A stretch of 5,822 nucleotides of DNA from Rhodospirillales bacterium (GTDB lineage: Bacteria > Pseudomonadota > Alphaproteobacteria > Acetobacterales > Acetobacteraceae): positions 1-5,822 of the forward strand of contig JANXSA010000592.1 in assembly GCA_025352915.1 (NCBI GenBank). Reading direction: 5' to 3'. Under the pieces are notes generated by a model. It had not been told where the DNA came from and did not search any database. It worked only from the letters and a program-made list of their open reading frames with translations. The first letter of the stretch is position 1. Every line of letters starts with the position of its first letter. This document shows, in pieces, positions 1-5,508 of the stretch. Position numbers and translations under genes: made by a program.

Positions 1-30
1 GGCGGGGTAGAGCGCGGAGACCTTGATCAT
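1..30 (-). CDS. 5' end of an EthD-like family protein (partial, runs off left edge)
   Basis: Only the first ten codons are present, reading MIKVSALYPA from the ATG at 30-28. They are supported by a near-perfect Shine-Dalgarno: AGGAGG on the minus strand at 45-40, nine bases before the ATG, within an A-rich stretch. The N-terminus matches the usual opening of small EthD-family proteins as I remember it (MIKVSVLYPN...), a ~100-residue ferredoxin-like-fold family often annotated EthD family reductase and found beside catabolic genes. It diverges from the Hint gene at 175, so the 144-base gap must hold promoters for both. That a gene starts here is fairly secure because of the ribosome site. The family call rests on ten residues and is tentative. 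Confidence 0.5.
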   Translation of the reverse strand, partial: MIKVSALYPA

Positions 31-141
31 CTCGGATTTCCTCCTTTTTTGGCGGTGTCGCGGGCGGGACATACCATATACGGGGCGCGCGCCGCGAGGA
101 TGCCGCCAATCGACGGGCGGCGCCGGTCATGGTACTTGCAA

Positions 142-155
142 GGCACCGAAGTGCC
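142..155 (+). other. small leader hairpin before the Hint gene ribosome site
   Basis: GGCAC (142-146) and GTGCC (151-155) form a perfect 5-bp stem around a CGAA loop. It ends ten bases before the GGAGG ribosome site at 165-169. It may be a small 5' UTR structure, but a 5-bp stem in GC-rich DNA can also arise by chance. No convincing -35/-10 pair was identified in the rest of the 31-174 gap. Confidence 0.3.
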
Positions 156-174
156 GCTTCGTCCGGAGGCTTGA

Positions 175-1356
175 ATGAGCATTGACCTGCTTCCCGCCGC
201 CTTGCGCCAGCCCGCCATTGGCGATGGCAGCTTTCCCGCCGGCACGCCGATTGCGGTGCCGAGCGGCGATGGCGCGCCGACCGAGGTGATGGTCGAGGCG
301 CTGATGCGCGGCGACCGGGTGTTGACCCTGGCCGGGCCGGTTTCGGTGCGCCATGTCACCACGACGCGGATTGAGCCGCCAGCGCGCGGGCCGGATGCGC
401 CGCCGCGGGCGCGGCTGATCCCGGTGCGGGTGACCGCCGGCGCGTTTGGCGAGGGCCAGCCGGTGGCCGACCTGGTGCTGCCGCCGGAACAGATGGTGCA
501 TGTGCTGGATGCCACGCTGCCGCAGGGGGCGCTGGTGCCGCTGGGCGCGCTGGTGAACGGCACGACGATCCGGCGCGAGGCGGCGCAGGAGGCGGCGAGC
601 TGGGTGCGGCTGGAGCTGGACCGGCCGGGAGTGGTGATTGCCGCCGGGCTGCTGGTGGCGGCCCGGCATGATCCGAGTGCCCCGCCGGCCGCGTCGTTCC
701 TGCCGCCGGGACCGGCGACGGTGGCGCTGCGCCGCCGGCTGGCGCGGATGCCGGTGCCGATGGAAGTTGTGGCTGAAGCGGTGGAGGATGCGGCGGCGGC
801 CAGCGAGGCGATCGACGAAGCAGCGCCCGCGCCGGAGCCGGTGGCCGAGACGGCGCAGGTGGTCGAGGCGCCCGTTGCGCCCGAACCCTTGGCTGAGGAA
901 GCGGTGGCTGAGGATGCTGTGGTGCCCGAACCTGCTGTGCCCGAACCTGCTGTGCCCGAATCGGGGCCGCTTGAGGTGTTGCGGGTGATGGTGCAGGGCC
1001 AGGCGCTGACGTTGTTGGACGGCAGCGGCCCCGAGGCGTGGCATTACTGGTTGCCGGAAGGTGCGATCGTGGCGCGGCTGGTCTCGCCGCGCGGCTTGCC
1101 GGCCAATACTTCGGCGGCCGATCGGGAGCAGACGCGACGGTTCGGGGTGGCGGTGCGCGCGATCCTCCTGGACGACGCGAAGCTGGCGCTGGACGGGCCG
1201 GCGATTGGCGACGGGTTCCACAATCTCGAGTCGGCCGGCAGCGCTTCCTGGCGCTGGACCAATGGCGAGGCGGTGGTGCATCTGCCGCCGAGCGGGGCGC
1301 GGCGGCGGCTGACGGTGCAGATCACCGATTGGCACCGGATGTTGCAGCCGGAATAG
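175..1356 (+). CDS. Degenerate Hint (Hedgehog/intein) domain protein with C-terminal Acetobacteraceae-type module
   Basis: 393 residues; the ATG is preceded by GGAGG (165-169) at a 5-base spacing. Residues ~17-165 follow the bacterial Hint pattern in order: GDGSFPAGTPIA at 16-27, EALMRGDRVLT at 41-51, PVRVTAGAFGEG at 83-94, DLVLPPEQMVHV at 99-110, LVNGTTI at 126-132 and WVRLELDRPGVVIAAGL at 143-159. Hint domains normally begin with a catalytic Cys (CF.PGT) that drives N-S acyl shift and self-cleavage. Here that position is Ser19, and the His expected in the 'SPDH' motif is Gln106, so autoprocessing is doubtful. An acidic Ala/Glu/Pro linker spans roughly 195-263. The C-terminal ~130 residues (RRFGVAV, DGFHNLES, WRWTNGEAVVHL) resemble the module that often follows Hint in Acetobacteraceae. 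I see no signal peptide, membrane segment or N-extein-sized region (only 18 residues precede the domain). It converges on the secreted-protein genes, so a link to surface proteins is possible. The domain call is strong; the function is unknown. Confidence 0.88.
   Translation: MSIDLLPAALRQPAIGDGSFPAGTPIAVPSGDGAPTEVMVEALMRGDRVLTLAGPVSVRHVTTTRIEPPARGPDAPPRARLIPVRVTAGAFGEGQPVADLVLPPEQMVHVLDATLPQGALVPLGALVNGTTIRREAAQEAASWVRLELDRPGVVIAAGLLVAARHDPSAPPAASFLPPGPATVALRRRLARMPVPMEVVAEAVEDAAAASEAIDEAAPAPEPVAETAQVVEAPVAPEPLAEEAVAEDAVVPEPAVPEPAVPESGPLEVLRVMVQGQALTLLDGSGPEAWHYWLPEGAIVARLVSPRGLPANTSAADREQTRRFGVAVRAILLDDAKLALDGPAIGDGFHNLESAGSASWRWTNGEAVVHLPPSGARRRLTVQITDWHRMLQPE
922..960 (+). repeat. 15-bp tandem repeat in the Hint protein linker
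   Basis: GTGCCCGAACCTGCT occurs exactly at 922-936 and 937-951 and is followed by a partial third copy at 952-960. It encodes a VPEPA repeat at the end of the acidic Pro/Glu/Ala linker. The unit is a whole number of codons, so copy number could change linker length without a frameshift. Confidence 0.85.
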
Positions 1357-1384
1357 CCGCGCGGCTTCCGAGCCGTGGCCTGAG

Positions 1385-1415
1385 CACCCCGTGGCCCGCG
1401 CCGCGGGGTGTTTTT
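1385..1415 (+). terminator. Intrinsic terminator of the Hint gene
   Basis: CACCCCG (1385-1391) pairs with CGGGGTG (1404-1410) across a 12-base GC-rich loop that can pair further. The run TTTTT follows at 1411-1415. It lies 28 bases past the Hint stop codon, which is standard for a rho-independent terminator. Confidence 0.85.
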
Positions 1416-1441
1416 GTGGCATTGCCGCAAAGCCCTTAAAC

Positions 1442-1472
1442 GCAAAACGGGCCGCCCAATGGGCGGCCCGTT
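1442..1472 (-). terminator. Intrinsic terminator of secreted-protein paralogue A
   Basis: AACGGGCCGCCC (1446-1457) and GGGCGGCCCGTT (1461-1472) form a perfect 12-bp stem with a 3-base loop. On the minus strand the stem runs into TTTT and then GCG TTT, a short U-tract. It is 24 bases past the stop codon at 1497-1499. It sits back to back with the Hint terminator, so the convergent genes are insulated from both sides. Confidence 0.85.
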
Positions 1473-1496
1473 GCAGTCTTGGCCGGGAGGCTGGGA

Positions 1497-2867
1497 TCAG
1501 ACGTGCTTGACGTCGCTCTGGAAGATGTCCTGGCCCAGGGTGCCGCTTTCGAAGAAGTTGTAGGTGGCGCCGCTGCTGACGATGACCTGGGTGCCGCCGA
1601 TCGTGCTCATCGGGCTGTTGAGCGCACCGGGGGCGAAGTAGGTGACGGTCGCGGTGTCGGTGAGTGCGATCTGGAGCTTGTCCACGCCGGTCACGAAGTC
1701 GGCGATGAAGAACGTGCCGCCCAGGCTGGCCTGGCCGTCGACGTCGAAGTTGAAGTAGGTATTCTGCACTTCCTTGCCCGGCAGGGCAAACAAGCGGCCG
1801 TCGACCTCCGCCGCACCCAGGCCGGAGAAGATGTAGGTGTTGCCGCCCGCGCCGCCGCCGAACACGGTGGTGAAGCCGTTGCCGACGATGTAGGTGTTCG
1901 GACCCGTGGCCGAGAGGCCGAACAGGGTGGAGTTGCCGGAGCCGGCGATGAGCAGCTGGCCCGAACCTTGGGCGGCAAGAATGTCGCCGTTGCCGCCGCC
2001 GGTCAGCGTAGCCGAGCCGGCCACGGTGCTGGTGAACATGACGTTTTTGCCGGCGGTGCCGCCGGTGAACACGCCTTGGCCGTTGGACACGATCGCCGAG
2101 CCGGTGCCGCCAAACAGGGTGACGCGGCCGCCAGTGTCGGTGCCGGTCACGGTGCTGGTGGAGGACAGGCCGCCGACCACGGTGACGTTGGCCGCACCTG
2201 GGTTGATGATCGCGCTGCCCTTGTCGAAGGAGCCAAGGAACAGGCTGCCGCTGATGGCGTTGATCGTGGCTGGGATCGTGCTGGCGCCCGACACCGCCAC
2301 GGTGGCGTTGGAGCCGGCGGCCAGTTCAATGGTGTTGCCGCCCGACTTGCCGAGCAGGTCGGAGGTCAGCAGCGTGGACTTGCCGGCGAGATGGATGGAT
2401 GAGCTGGCGTCGCTGTCGGTCAAAACGACGTAGGTGCCGCCGGTCGCGTGCAGGTTGGCGTTGCCCTGGAAGTTCAGCAGCACGTTCGAGCCGTTGCCGA
2501 AGAAGATTTCGCCGGACTGCGACAGGTTGCCGTAGGTGAGGTTGGAGCTGTCACCGGCGACCACGGTCGAGTTGAAGTTCTGCGGCCCGATCACCGTGTT
2601 GTTGCCGGCGGCGTTGACCGCGAGCGACACGTATTGGGCGCTCAGTGCCCCGACATTGCCGGCGGTGCTGATGATCGCGCCGCCGAGCAGGTTTTGCGGC
2701 GCCGGCAAAGTGCCGCTGCCGGACCAGGTCTGCTGGTCGACAATACCGTTGGTGGTCAGCTTGTTGACGAAATTAACGGCGGTCTGCGCGGCTGCGGCAT
2801 TGTCGGCCGAGGAGAGTGCGATTGTTACCGTGGCGCCGCCGGCGCCGAGAACAGTTACATTTGCCAT
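1497..2867 (-). CDS. Gly/Asn-rich Cys-free RTX-like secreted protein, paralogue A
   Basis: 456 residues beginning MANVTVLGAGGATVTIALSS, rich in Gly, Ser, Thr, Asn and Val, with no Cys. It has no Sec signal peptide or membrane segment. Most of the chain alternates short beta-forming stretches with G/N turns, typical of beta-solenoid or beta-roll proteins. Residues ~290-357 carry degenerate RTX-like repeats (GGGNGDILAAQGSG, GSGNSTLFG, GGGAGGNTYIFSG). From 383, GGTFFIADFVTGVDKLQI resembles the 'I.DF..G.DKIDLS' segment of the serralysin-type C-terminal domain, which accompanies type I secretion. Inference: an extracellular or surface protein exported by a type I (ABC/MFP/TolC) system using an uncleaved C-terminal signal; no secretion genes lie in the window. 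The start has AGGGGG on the mRNA 11 bases upstream, an acceptable but distant ribosome site. The gene is monocistronic, with its own terminator. It is about 76% identical to the 3361-4743 product; the two differ most at residues ~20-45, at the loop ~358-368 and in the last seven to eleven residues. No enzyme motif was recognised. Confidence 0.85.
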   Translation of the reverse strand: MANVTVLGAGGATVTIALSSADNAAAAQTAVNFVNKLTTNGIVDQQTWSGSGTLPAPQNLLGGAIISTAGNVGALSAQYVSLAVNAAGNNTVIGPQNFNSTVVAGDSSNLTYGNLSQSGEIFFGNGSNVLLNFQGNANLHATGGTYVVLTDSDASSSIHLAGKSTLLTSDLLGKSGGNTIELAAGSNATVAVSGASTIPATINAISGSLFLGSFDKGSAIINPGAANVTVVGGLSSTSTVTGTDTGGRVTLFGGTGSAIVSNGQGVFTGGTAGKNVMFTSTVAGSATLTGGGNGDILAAQGSGQLLIAGSGNSTLFGLSATGPNTYIVGNGFTTVFGGGAGGNTYIFSGLGAAEVDGRLFALPGKEVQNTYFNFDVDGQASLGGTFFIADFVTGVDKLQIALTDTATVTYFAPGALNSPMSTIGGTQVIVSSGATYNFFESGTLGQDIFQSDVKHV

Positions 2868-3197
2868 ATGAGTGTAGGCCCCCTGAGGGTGTTAATGGTG
2901 TATGCGGCGTTTTTAACGGAAACTGGGGCTGGATCGCAAGCCACAACGTGCCTGGGTAGTGCGAAATTTTGAGACTCTCCGTGGTTTTTCGTCCTCCTTG
3001 TGGCGCTGTCGCCACTCCCTGGAAAGCCGGGATGGCCGTCAGAGGGCGTTGGTTAAACCGTATGCTATTGTGATGACGGGTAATTAATTTTTAGGAGGAT
3101 GCGGCGATACGGCGCTGGGTGTTCCGTTAATCTATATTCACAATCCCGCGAGGACTTGCCGGAAAAATGTGCATTGTTGCATTGCGGTATCGGCAGC
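2868..3197 (-). promoter_or_regulatory. Long non-coding leader/promoter region of paralogue A
   Basis: No credible gene lies here. The region aligns in patches with the leader of paralogue B (4744-5067). Examples are CCGTATG(C/T)TATTGTGAT at 3058-3074 versus 4930-4946, and GCTGTCGCCA at 3005-3014 versus 4878-4887, at similar distances from each start codon. Conserved islands in otherwise diverged DNA suggest a promoter and a structured or regulated 5' UTR of up to about 200 bases. I could not assign a -35/-10 pair with confidence. An AGGAGG directly abutting an ATG at 3093-3101 (+) has no usable spacing and is not taken as a gene start. Confidence 0.55.
3058..3074 (-). promoter_or_regulatory. 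Conserved upstream block, copy A
   Basis: On the minus strand this reads ATCACAATAGCATACGG. The matching block before paralogue B (4930-4946) differs at one base, within leaders that are otherwise strongly diverged. It lies about 191-207 bases before the paralogue A start. It could be a promoter core or an activator site; no family consensus was recognised. Confidence 0.45.
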
Positions 3198-3280
3198 TCA
3201 AAGTGCCGAGGGCGAATCCACGCCGCGCACGCTTTGGGCCAGCACCACGCTTTGGGCCAGCACGCAGTCGGCGTCCGCAC
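3198..3280 (-). pseudogene. Remnant 3' end of an XRE-family regulator gene
   Basis: Read on the minus strand, this ends ADCVLAQSVVLAQSVRGVDSPSAL and then TGA (3200-3198). The intact XRE gene ends HADRVLAQSVRGADSPSAV and then TAA (5070-5068). The DNA match continues past the stop into the leader. Everything upstream of the Ala-Asp pair is missing: the helix-turn-helix, the start and the operator region. The sequence switches at 3275-3281 to DNA resembling the start of the 5613 gene. An in-frame 18-bp duplication adds six residues. It is a non-functional fossil of the duplicated regulator. Confidence 0.8.
3228..3263 (-). repeat. 18-bp perfect tandem duplication in the regulator remnant
   Basis: CACGCTTTGGGCCAGCAC occurs at 3228-3245 and again at 3246-3263 with no mismatch. 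The intact regulator has a single copy, with one T-to-C difference, at 5098-5115. It arose after the unit duplication and is consistent with relaxed constraint on a dead gene. Confidence 0.95.
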
Positions 3281-3303
3281 CGCGGATCAAGCCCATGCCT
3301 GCA
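3275..3303 (+). pseudogene. Fragment of the start region of the GcrA-like gene
   Basis: This stretch matches 5593-5621 except for two adjacent central bases and one C/T near the end. The shared parts are CCGCACCG, GATCAAGCCCATGCC and a final GC. It includes the ATG (3295-3297) equivalent to the start at 5613 plus two to three codons, then runs into the terminator repeat. It marks where the duplicated block ended, inside the first codons of that gene. It cannot be expressed as that protein. Confidence 0.75.
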
Positions 3304-3335
3304 AACGCAAAACGGGCCGCCCATTGGGCGGCCCG
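3304..3335 (-). terminator. Intrinsic terminator of secreted-protein paralogue B
   Basis: CGGGCCGCCC (3313-3322) pairs perfectly with GGGCGGCCCG (3326-3335) around a 3-base loop. The minus-strand transcript then reads TTTTGCGTTT. The arm and tail are identical to the terminator at 1442-1472, but the stem is two pairs shorter because of one base change at the other arm. It is 25 bases past the stop at 3361-3363. Confidence 0.85.
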
Positions 3336-3360
3336 CTGCCAGGTCCGTGAGGACGAGAGA

Positions 3361-4743
3361 TCAGCCCACGCTGATTTCCGAGATGATATCTTGGACGAAG
3401 ATATCCTGGCCCAGGGCGCCGCTTTCGAAGAAGTTGTAGGTGGCGCCGCTGCTGACGATGACCTGGGTGCCACCGATCGTGCCCATCGGGCTGCCGGCTG
3501 CGCCAGGGGCGAAATAGGTTACGGTGGCGCTGTCGTCGAAGTCGATCTGAAGCTTGTCCACACCGGTCAGGAAGTCGGCGATGAAGAACGTGCCGCCCAT
3601 CGTCGCGTTGCCGTCCACGTCGAGGTTGAAGTAGGTATTCGTCGAGGCCACACCCGGCGCCGCCTCGTTACGGCCGTCGACTTCTGCCGCACCCAGGCCG
3701 GAGAAGATGTAGGTGTTGCCGCCCTGGCCGCCGCCGAACACGGTGGTTTGGACGCTGTTGCCGACGACGAAGGTGTTCGGGCCGGTCGCGTCGCGGCCCC
3801 ACAGGGTGGAGTTGCCGGCGCCGGCGATGATCCGCTGACCCGAGCCCAGGGCAGCCAGGAAGTCACCGTTGCCGCCGCCGGTGAGCGTGGCGGAGCCGGC
3901 CACGGTGCTGGTGAACATGACGTTATTGCCGGCGCTGCCGCCGGTGAAGACACCCTGGCCGTCGTTCACGGTGACCGAGCCGGTGCCGCCGAACAGGGTG
4001 ACGCGGCCGCCATTGTCGGTGCCGGTCACGGTGCTTTGGGACAGGCCGCCGACCACGGTGACGTTGGCAGCACCTGGGTTGATGATCGCGCTGCCGTTGT
4101 CGTAGGAGACGAGGAACAGGCTGCCGCTGATGGCGTTGATCGTGGCCGGGATCGTGCTGGCACCCGCCGCGAGCACGGTGGCGTTGGCGCCGGCGGTTAC
4201 GTTGATGGTGTTGCCGCCCGACTTGCCGGCCAAGTCAGCGGTCAGCACGGTGGCTTTGCCGGCAAGGTTGACGGTCGTGCTGGCGTCGCCGCTGGTTACG
4301 ACGACGTGGGTGCCGCCGGTCGCGGTCAGGTTGGATTTGCCTTGGAAGTTCAGCAGCGCGTTGGTTCCGCTGCCAAAAAAGATTTCGGCGTTGGCCGAAA
4401 GGTTACCGTAGGTGAGGTCGGAATTGTCACTGGCGAACACGGTCGAGTTGGCGTTCTGTGGCCCGACCACGGTTGAATCCCCCGGCGCGTCCACCACGAC
4501 CGAGATATACTGGGCGCTCAGCGCCCCGACATTGCCGGCGGTGGCGATGATGGCGCCGCCCAGCAGGTTATTCGGCGCCGGCAGGGTGCCGCTGCCCGAC
4601 CAGATCTGCTGATCGACAATGCCGCTGTTAACAAGGTTGTTGACCACACTGAAGGCGGTTTGCGCGGCAGCGGCGTTCTCACCCGAAGAGAGCGCGATCG
4701 TGACCGTGGCACCGCCGGCGCCGAGAACAGTTACGTTTGCCAT
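3361..4743 (-). CDS. Gly/Asn-rich Cys-free RTX-like secreted protein, paralogue B
   Basis: 460 residues. The first 20 are identical to paralogue A, and overall identity is about three quarters with only one- or two-residue indels before the C-terminus. It shares the absence of Cys, the lack of a Sec signal, the degenerate RTX-like region at ~290-357 (GGGNGDFLAALGSG, GAGNSTLWG, GGGQGGNTYIFSG) and the serralysin-like GGTFFIADFLTGVDKLQI from 383. The extreme C-terminus (after GQDIF) is VQDIISEISVG, four residues longer and unlike that of paralogue A. This matters because type I secretion signals lie there, so the two could differ in export efficiency. The loop at ~358-368 is also replaced. The ATG at 4743 has only a weak GGGA 12-15 bases upstream, and a GGAGT/ACTCC hairpin (4761-4776) lies just before it. 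The gene has its own terminator and leader, so it is probably transcribed separately from paralogue A. Likely an extracellular structural or adhesive protein; the activity is unknown. Confidence 0.85.
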   Translation of the reverse strand: MANVTVLGAGGATVTIALSSGENAAAAQTAFSVVNNLVNSGIVDQQIWSGSGTLPAPNNLLGGAIIATAGNVGALSAQYISVVVDAPGDSTVVGPQNANSTVFASDNSDLTYGNLSANAEIFFGSGTNALLNFQGKSNLTATGGTHVVVTSGDASTTVNLAGKATVLTADLAGKSGGNTINVTAGANATVLAAGASTIPATINAISGSLFLVSYDNGSAIINPGAANVTVVGGLSQSTVTGTDNGGRVTLFGGTGSVTVNDGQGVFTGGSAGNNVMFTSTVAGSATLTGGGNGDFLAALGSGQRIIAGAGNSTLWGRDATGPNTFVVGNSVQTTVFGGGQGGNTYIFSGLGAAEVDGRNEAAPGVASTNTYFNLDVDGNATMGGTFFIADFLTGVDKLQIDFDDSATVTYFAPGAAGSPMGTIGGTQVIVSSGATYNFFESGALGQDIFVQDIISEISVG

Positions 4744-5032
4744 TTTAGTATTAGTTCCCGGGAGTGTTATTACTCCATGGGTCTTTTTCTAACGCAAGAG
4801 GACTGGATCAAAAGTCACGAAGCGTCTGGAGGAGAGAGGCTTTGCTAGAAATTGAGGTGTTTCGCTCACTATGTGCTGCTGTCGCCATTGCCCGGGAGGC
4901 CGCATGGCTATCGGGGGGCGCTAGTAAGGCCGTATGTTATTGTGATCGCATGTAATTTATTTTCAGACGATCGCGGCGATGCAGCGCCGGGCGTTCTGCC
5001 GGCTGCATTCACGATCTCGTGAAAAACTGCCG
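4744..5032 (-). promoter_or_regulatory. Non-coding leader/promoter region of paralogue B
   Basis: This gap between the XRE gene end and paralogue B holds no credible gene. It contains a 5-bp hairpin (GGAGT 4761-4765, ACTCC 4772-4776) close to the start codon and the conserved islands shared with unit A at 4878-4887 and 4930-4946. A single TTCTAAC (4787-4793) resembles half of the XRE palindrome but is alone. A promoter must lie here if the XRE terminator works; no confident -35/-10 pair was found. Confidence 0.5.
4930..4946 (-). promoter_or_regulatory. Conserved upstream block, copy B
   Basis: It reads ATCACAATAACATACGG on the minus strand, one base different from 3058-3074. It lies 187-203 bases before the paralogue B start, nearly the same distance as in copy A. 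Retention of both sequence and spacing points to a function in transcription of both paralogues. Confidence 0.45.
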
Positions 5033-5059
5033 AAAAAAGTGCGTTGCTGCATTGCAGCA
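5033..5059 (-). terminator. Probable terminator of the XRE gene
   Basis: TGCTGC and GCAGCA (5045-5050 and 5054-5059) form a short stem with an ATT loop, eight bases past the XRE stop. On the minus strand it is followed by ACGCAC and TTTTTT (5038-5033). The gap between stem and U-run makes it weaker than the other terminators here. In unit A the T-run is kept but the stem has decayed. Confidence 0.45.
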
Positions 5060-5067
5060 TCAGTGGC

Positions 5068-5502
5068 TTAAACTGCCGAGGGTGAATCCGCGCCGCGCAC
5101 GCTCTGGGCCAGCACGCGGTCCGCATGGCGGGCGAAGCGCGAGGCCATGCGCAACAGGATCTGCCGGTCCTCGCCATGGCAGACGCGGAACAGGCGCAGC
5201 AGCGCCAGTTCGGAGGCGTCCTCGGCGGTGCCGCCGCCGCCGGGCGGGAAATTGCCGCGCAACAGGTGCTCCGTAGAAACCCGCAGGACGTCGGCGATGC
5301 GGGTCAGGTTGACCCCCACCTGGCCGGCCCGGTCGGTCTCCCACTGCGCGACAGCGCTGCGGCTTACACCTACGGCGAGCGCCAGCTCGGCCTGGGTCAT
5401 GCCGGCCACCTGGCGGGCGGCGCGTATTCGCGCGCCGGCCCCGGCGGTGGGGTGTTCGGGAAGCCCGAGGGAGGTGGCGGTGGGTCGTCCGGTGTCGCTC
5501 AT
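5068..5502 (-). CDS. XRE-family helix-turn-helix transcriptional regulator
   Basis: 144 residues from the ATG at 5502. An HTH_3/XRE domain spans ~25-82: IRAARQVAGMTQAELALAVG, then VSRSAVAQWETDRAG as the recognition helix region, then LTRIADVLRVSTEHLLRG. A Gly/Pro linker (NFPPGGGG) leads to a helical C-terminus (ELALLRLFRVCHGEDRQILLRMASRFA) likely used for dimerisation. There is no peptidase or metabolite-binding domain. An in-frame TTG at 5520 could extend the protein by six residues. I prefer the ATG because neither start has a Shine-Dalgarno and the ATG sits where transcription should begin from the -10-like box at 5514-5509. It diverges from the gene at 5613 over a region with a perfect palindrome, so it probably represses that gene and controls itself. 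A truncated copy lies at 3198-3280. Its effect on the adjacent secreted-protein genes is unknown. Confidence 0.9.
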   Translation of the reverse strand: MSDTGRPTATSLGLPEHPTAGAGARIRAARQVAGMTQAELALAVGVSRSAVAQWETDRAGQVGVNLTRIADVLRVSTEHLLRGNFPPGGGGTAEDASELALLRLFRVCHGEDRQILLRMASRFARHADRVLAQSVRGADSPSAV

Positions 5503-5508
5503 GCGAAC

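Larger units (their letters stand above)
1436..3303. repeat. Tandem duplication, unit A (secreted-protein paralogue plus decayed regulator tail)
   Basis: This block repeats in the same orientation as unit B (about 3301-5125). Shared elements in order are: the AACGCAAAACGGGCCGCCC terminator arm (1439-1457, identical at 3304-3322), the paralogue gene, a partly conserved non-coding leader, and the 3' end of an XRE regulator gene. Coding parts are about 76% identical in protein by my eye alignment. The leaders are more diverged, so the event is old. The left edge lies just left of the terminator. The right edge holds a truncated regulator and a short copy of the region at 5593-5621. Confidence 0.85.
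3301..5125. repeat. Tandem duplication, unit B (intact regulator side)
   Basis: Second copy of the terminator-paralogue-leader-regulator block, directly abutting unit A. Here the XRE gene is complete, so alignment with unit A stops inside that gene near CCGCA (5121-5125) and resumes, from the unit A side, at 5593. Unit B is therefore closer to the ancestral order. Confidence 0.85.

Noticed and set aside
127..1422. 431-codon minus-strand ORF antisense to the Hint gene
   Set aside because: It is an Arg/His/Pro-rich translation typical of a reverse frame in GC-rich DNA. It runs through the Hint terminator and has no ribosome site, whereas the plus strand carries clear Hint motifs.
1479..2402. 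Long plus-strand ORF (307 codons) antisense to paralogue A
   Set aside because: It is a mirror of the GC-rich, stop-poor minus-strand gene. Its product is an Ala/Gly/Asp/Val/Glu mixture without domain character, it has no ribosome site, and its conservation follows the minus-strand protein.
1439..3335. The two GGGCCGCCC palindromes as mobile-element inverted repeats or recombination sites
   Set aside because: Each sits 24-25 bases past a stop codon with a U-tract in the right direction, which is explained by terminators copied with the duplicated unit. No transposase or target-site duplication is visible.
3093..3350. AGGAGG-ATG and 83-codon plus-strand ORF in the paralogue A leader
   Set aside because: The Shine-Dalgarno abuts the ATG with no spacing, the site is not kept in the equivalent unit B leader, and the ORF runs through the regulator remnant and terminator.
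3169..4476. Long plus-strand ORF (435 codons) antisense to paralogue B
   Set aside because: The same shadow effect. It crosses the regulator remnant and the terminator stem before entering the antisense of the gene, which a real gene would be unlikely to do.
4787..4793. TTCTAAC half-operator in the paralogue B leader as a direct XRE target
   Set aside because: It is a single half-site without a partner arm, and the equivalent unit A position lacks it. A 7-base match is expected by chance.
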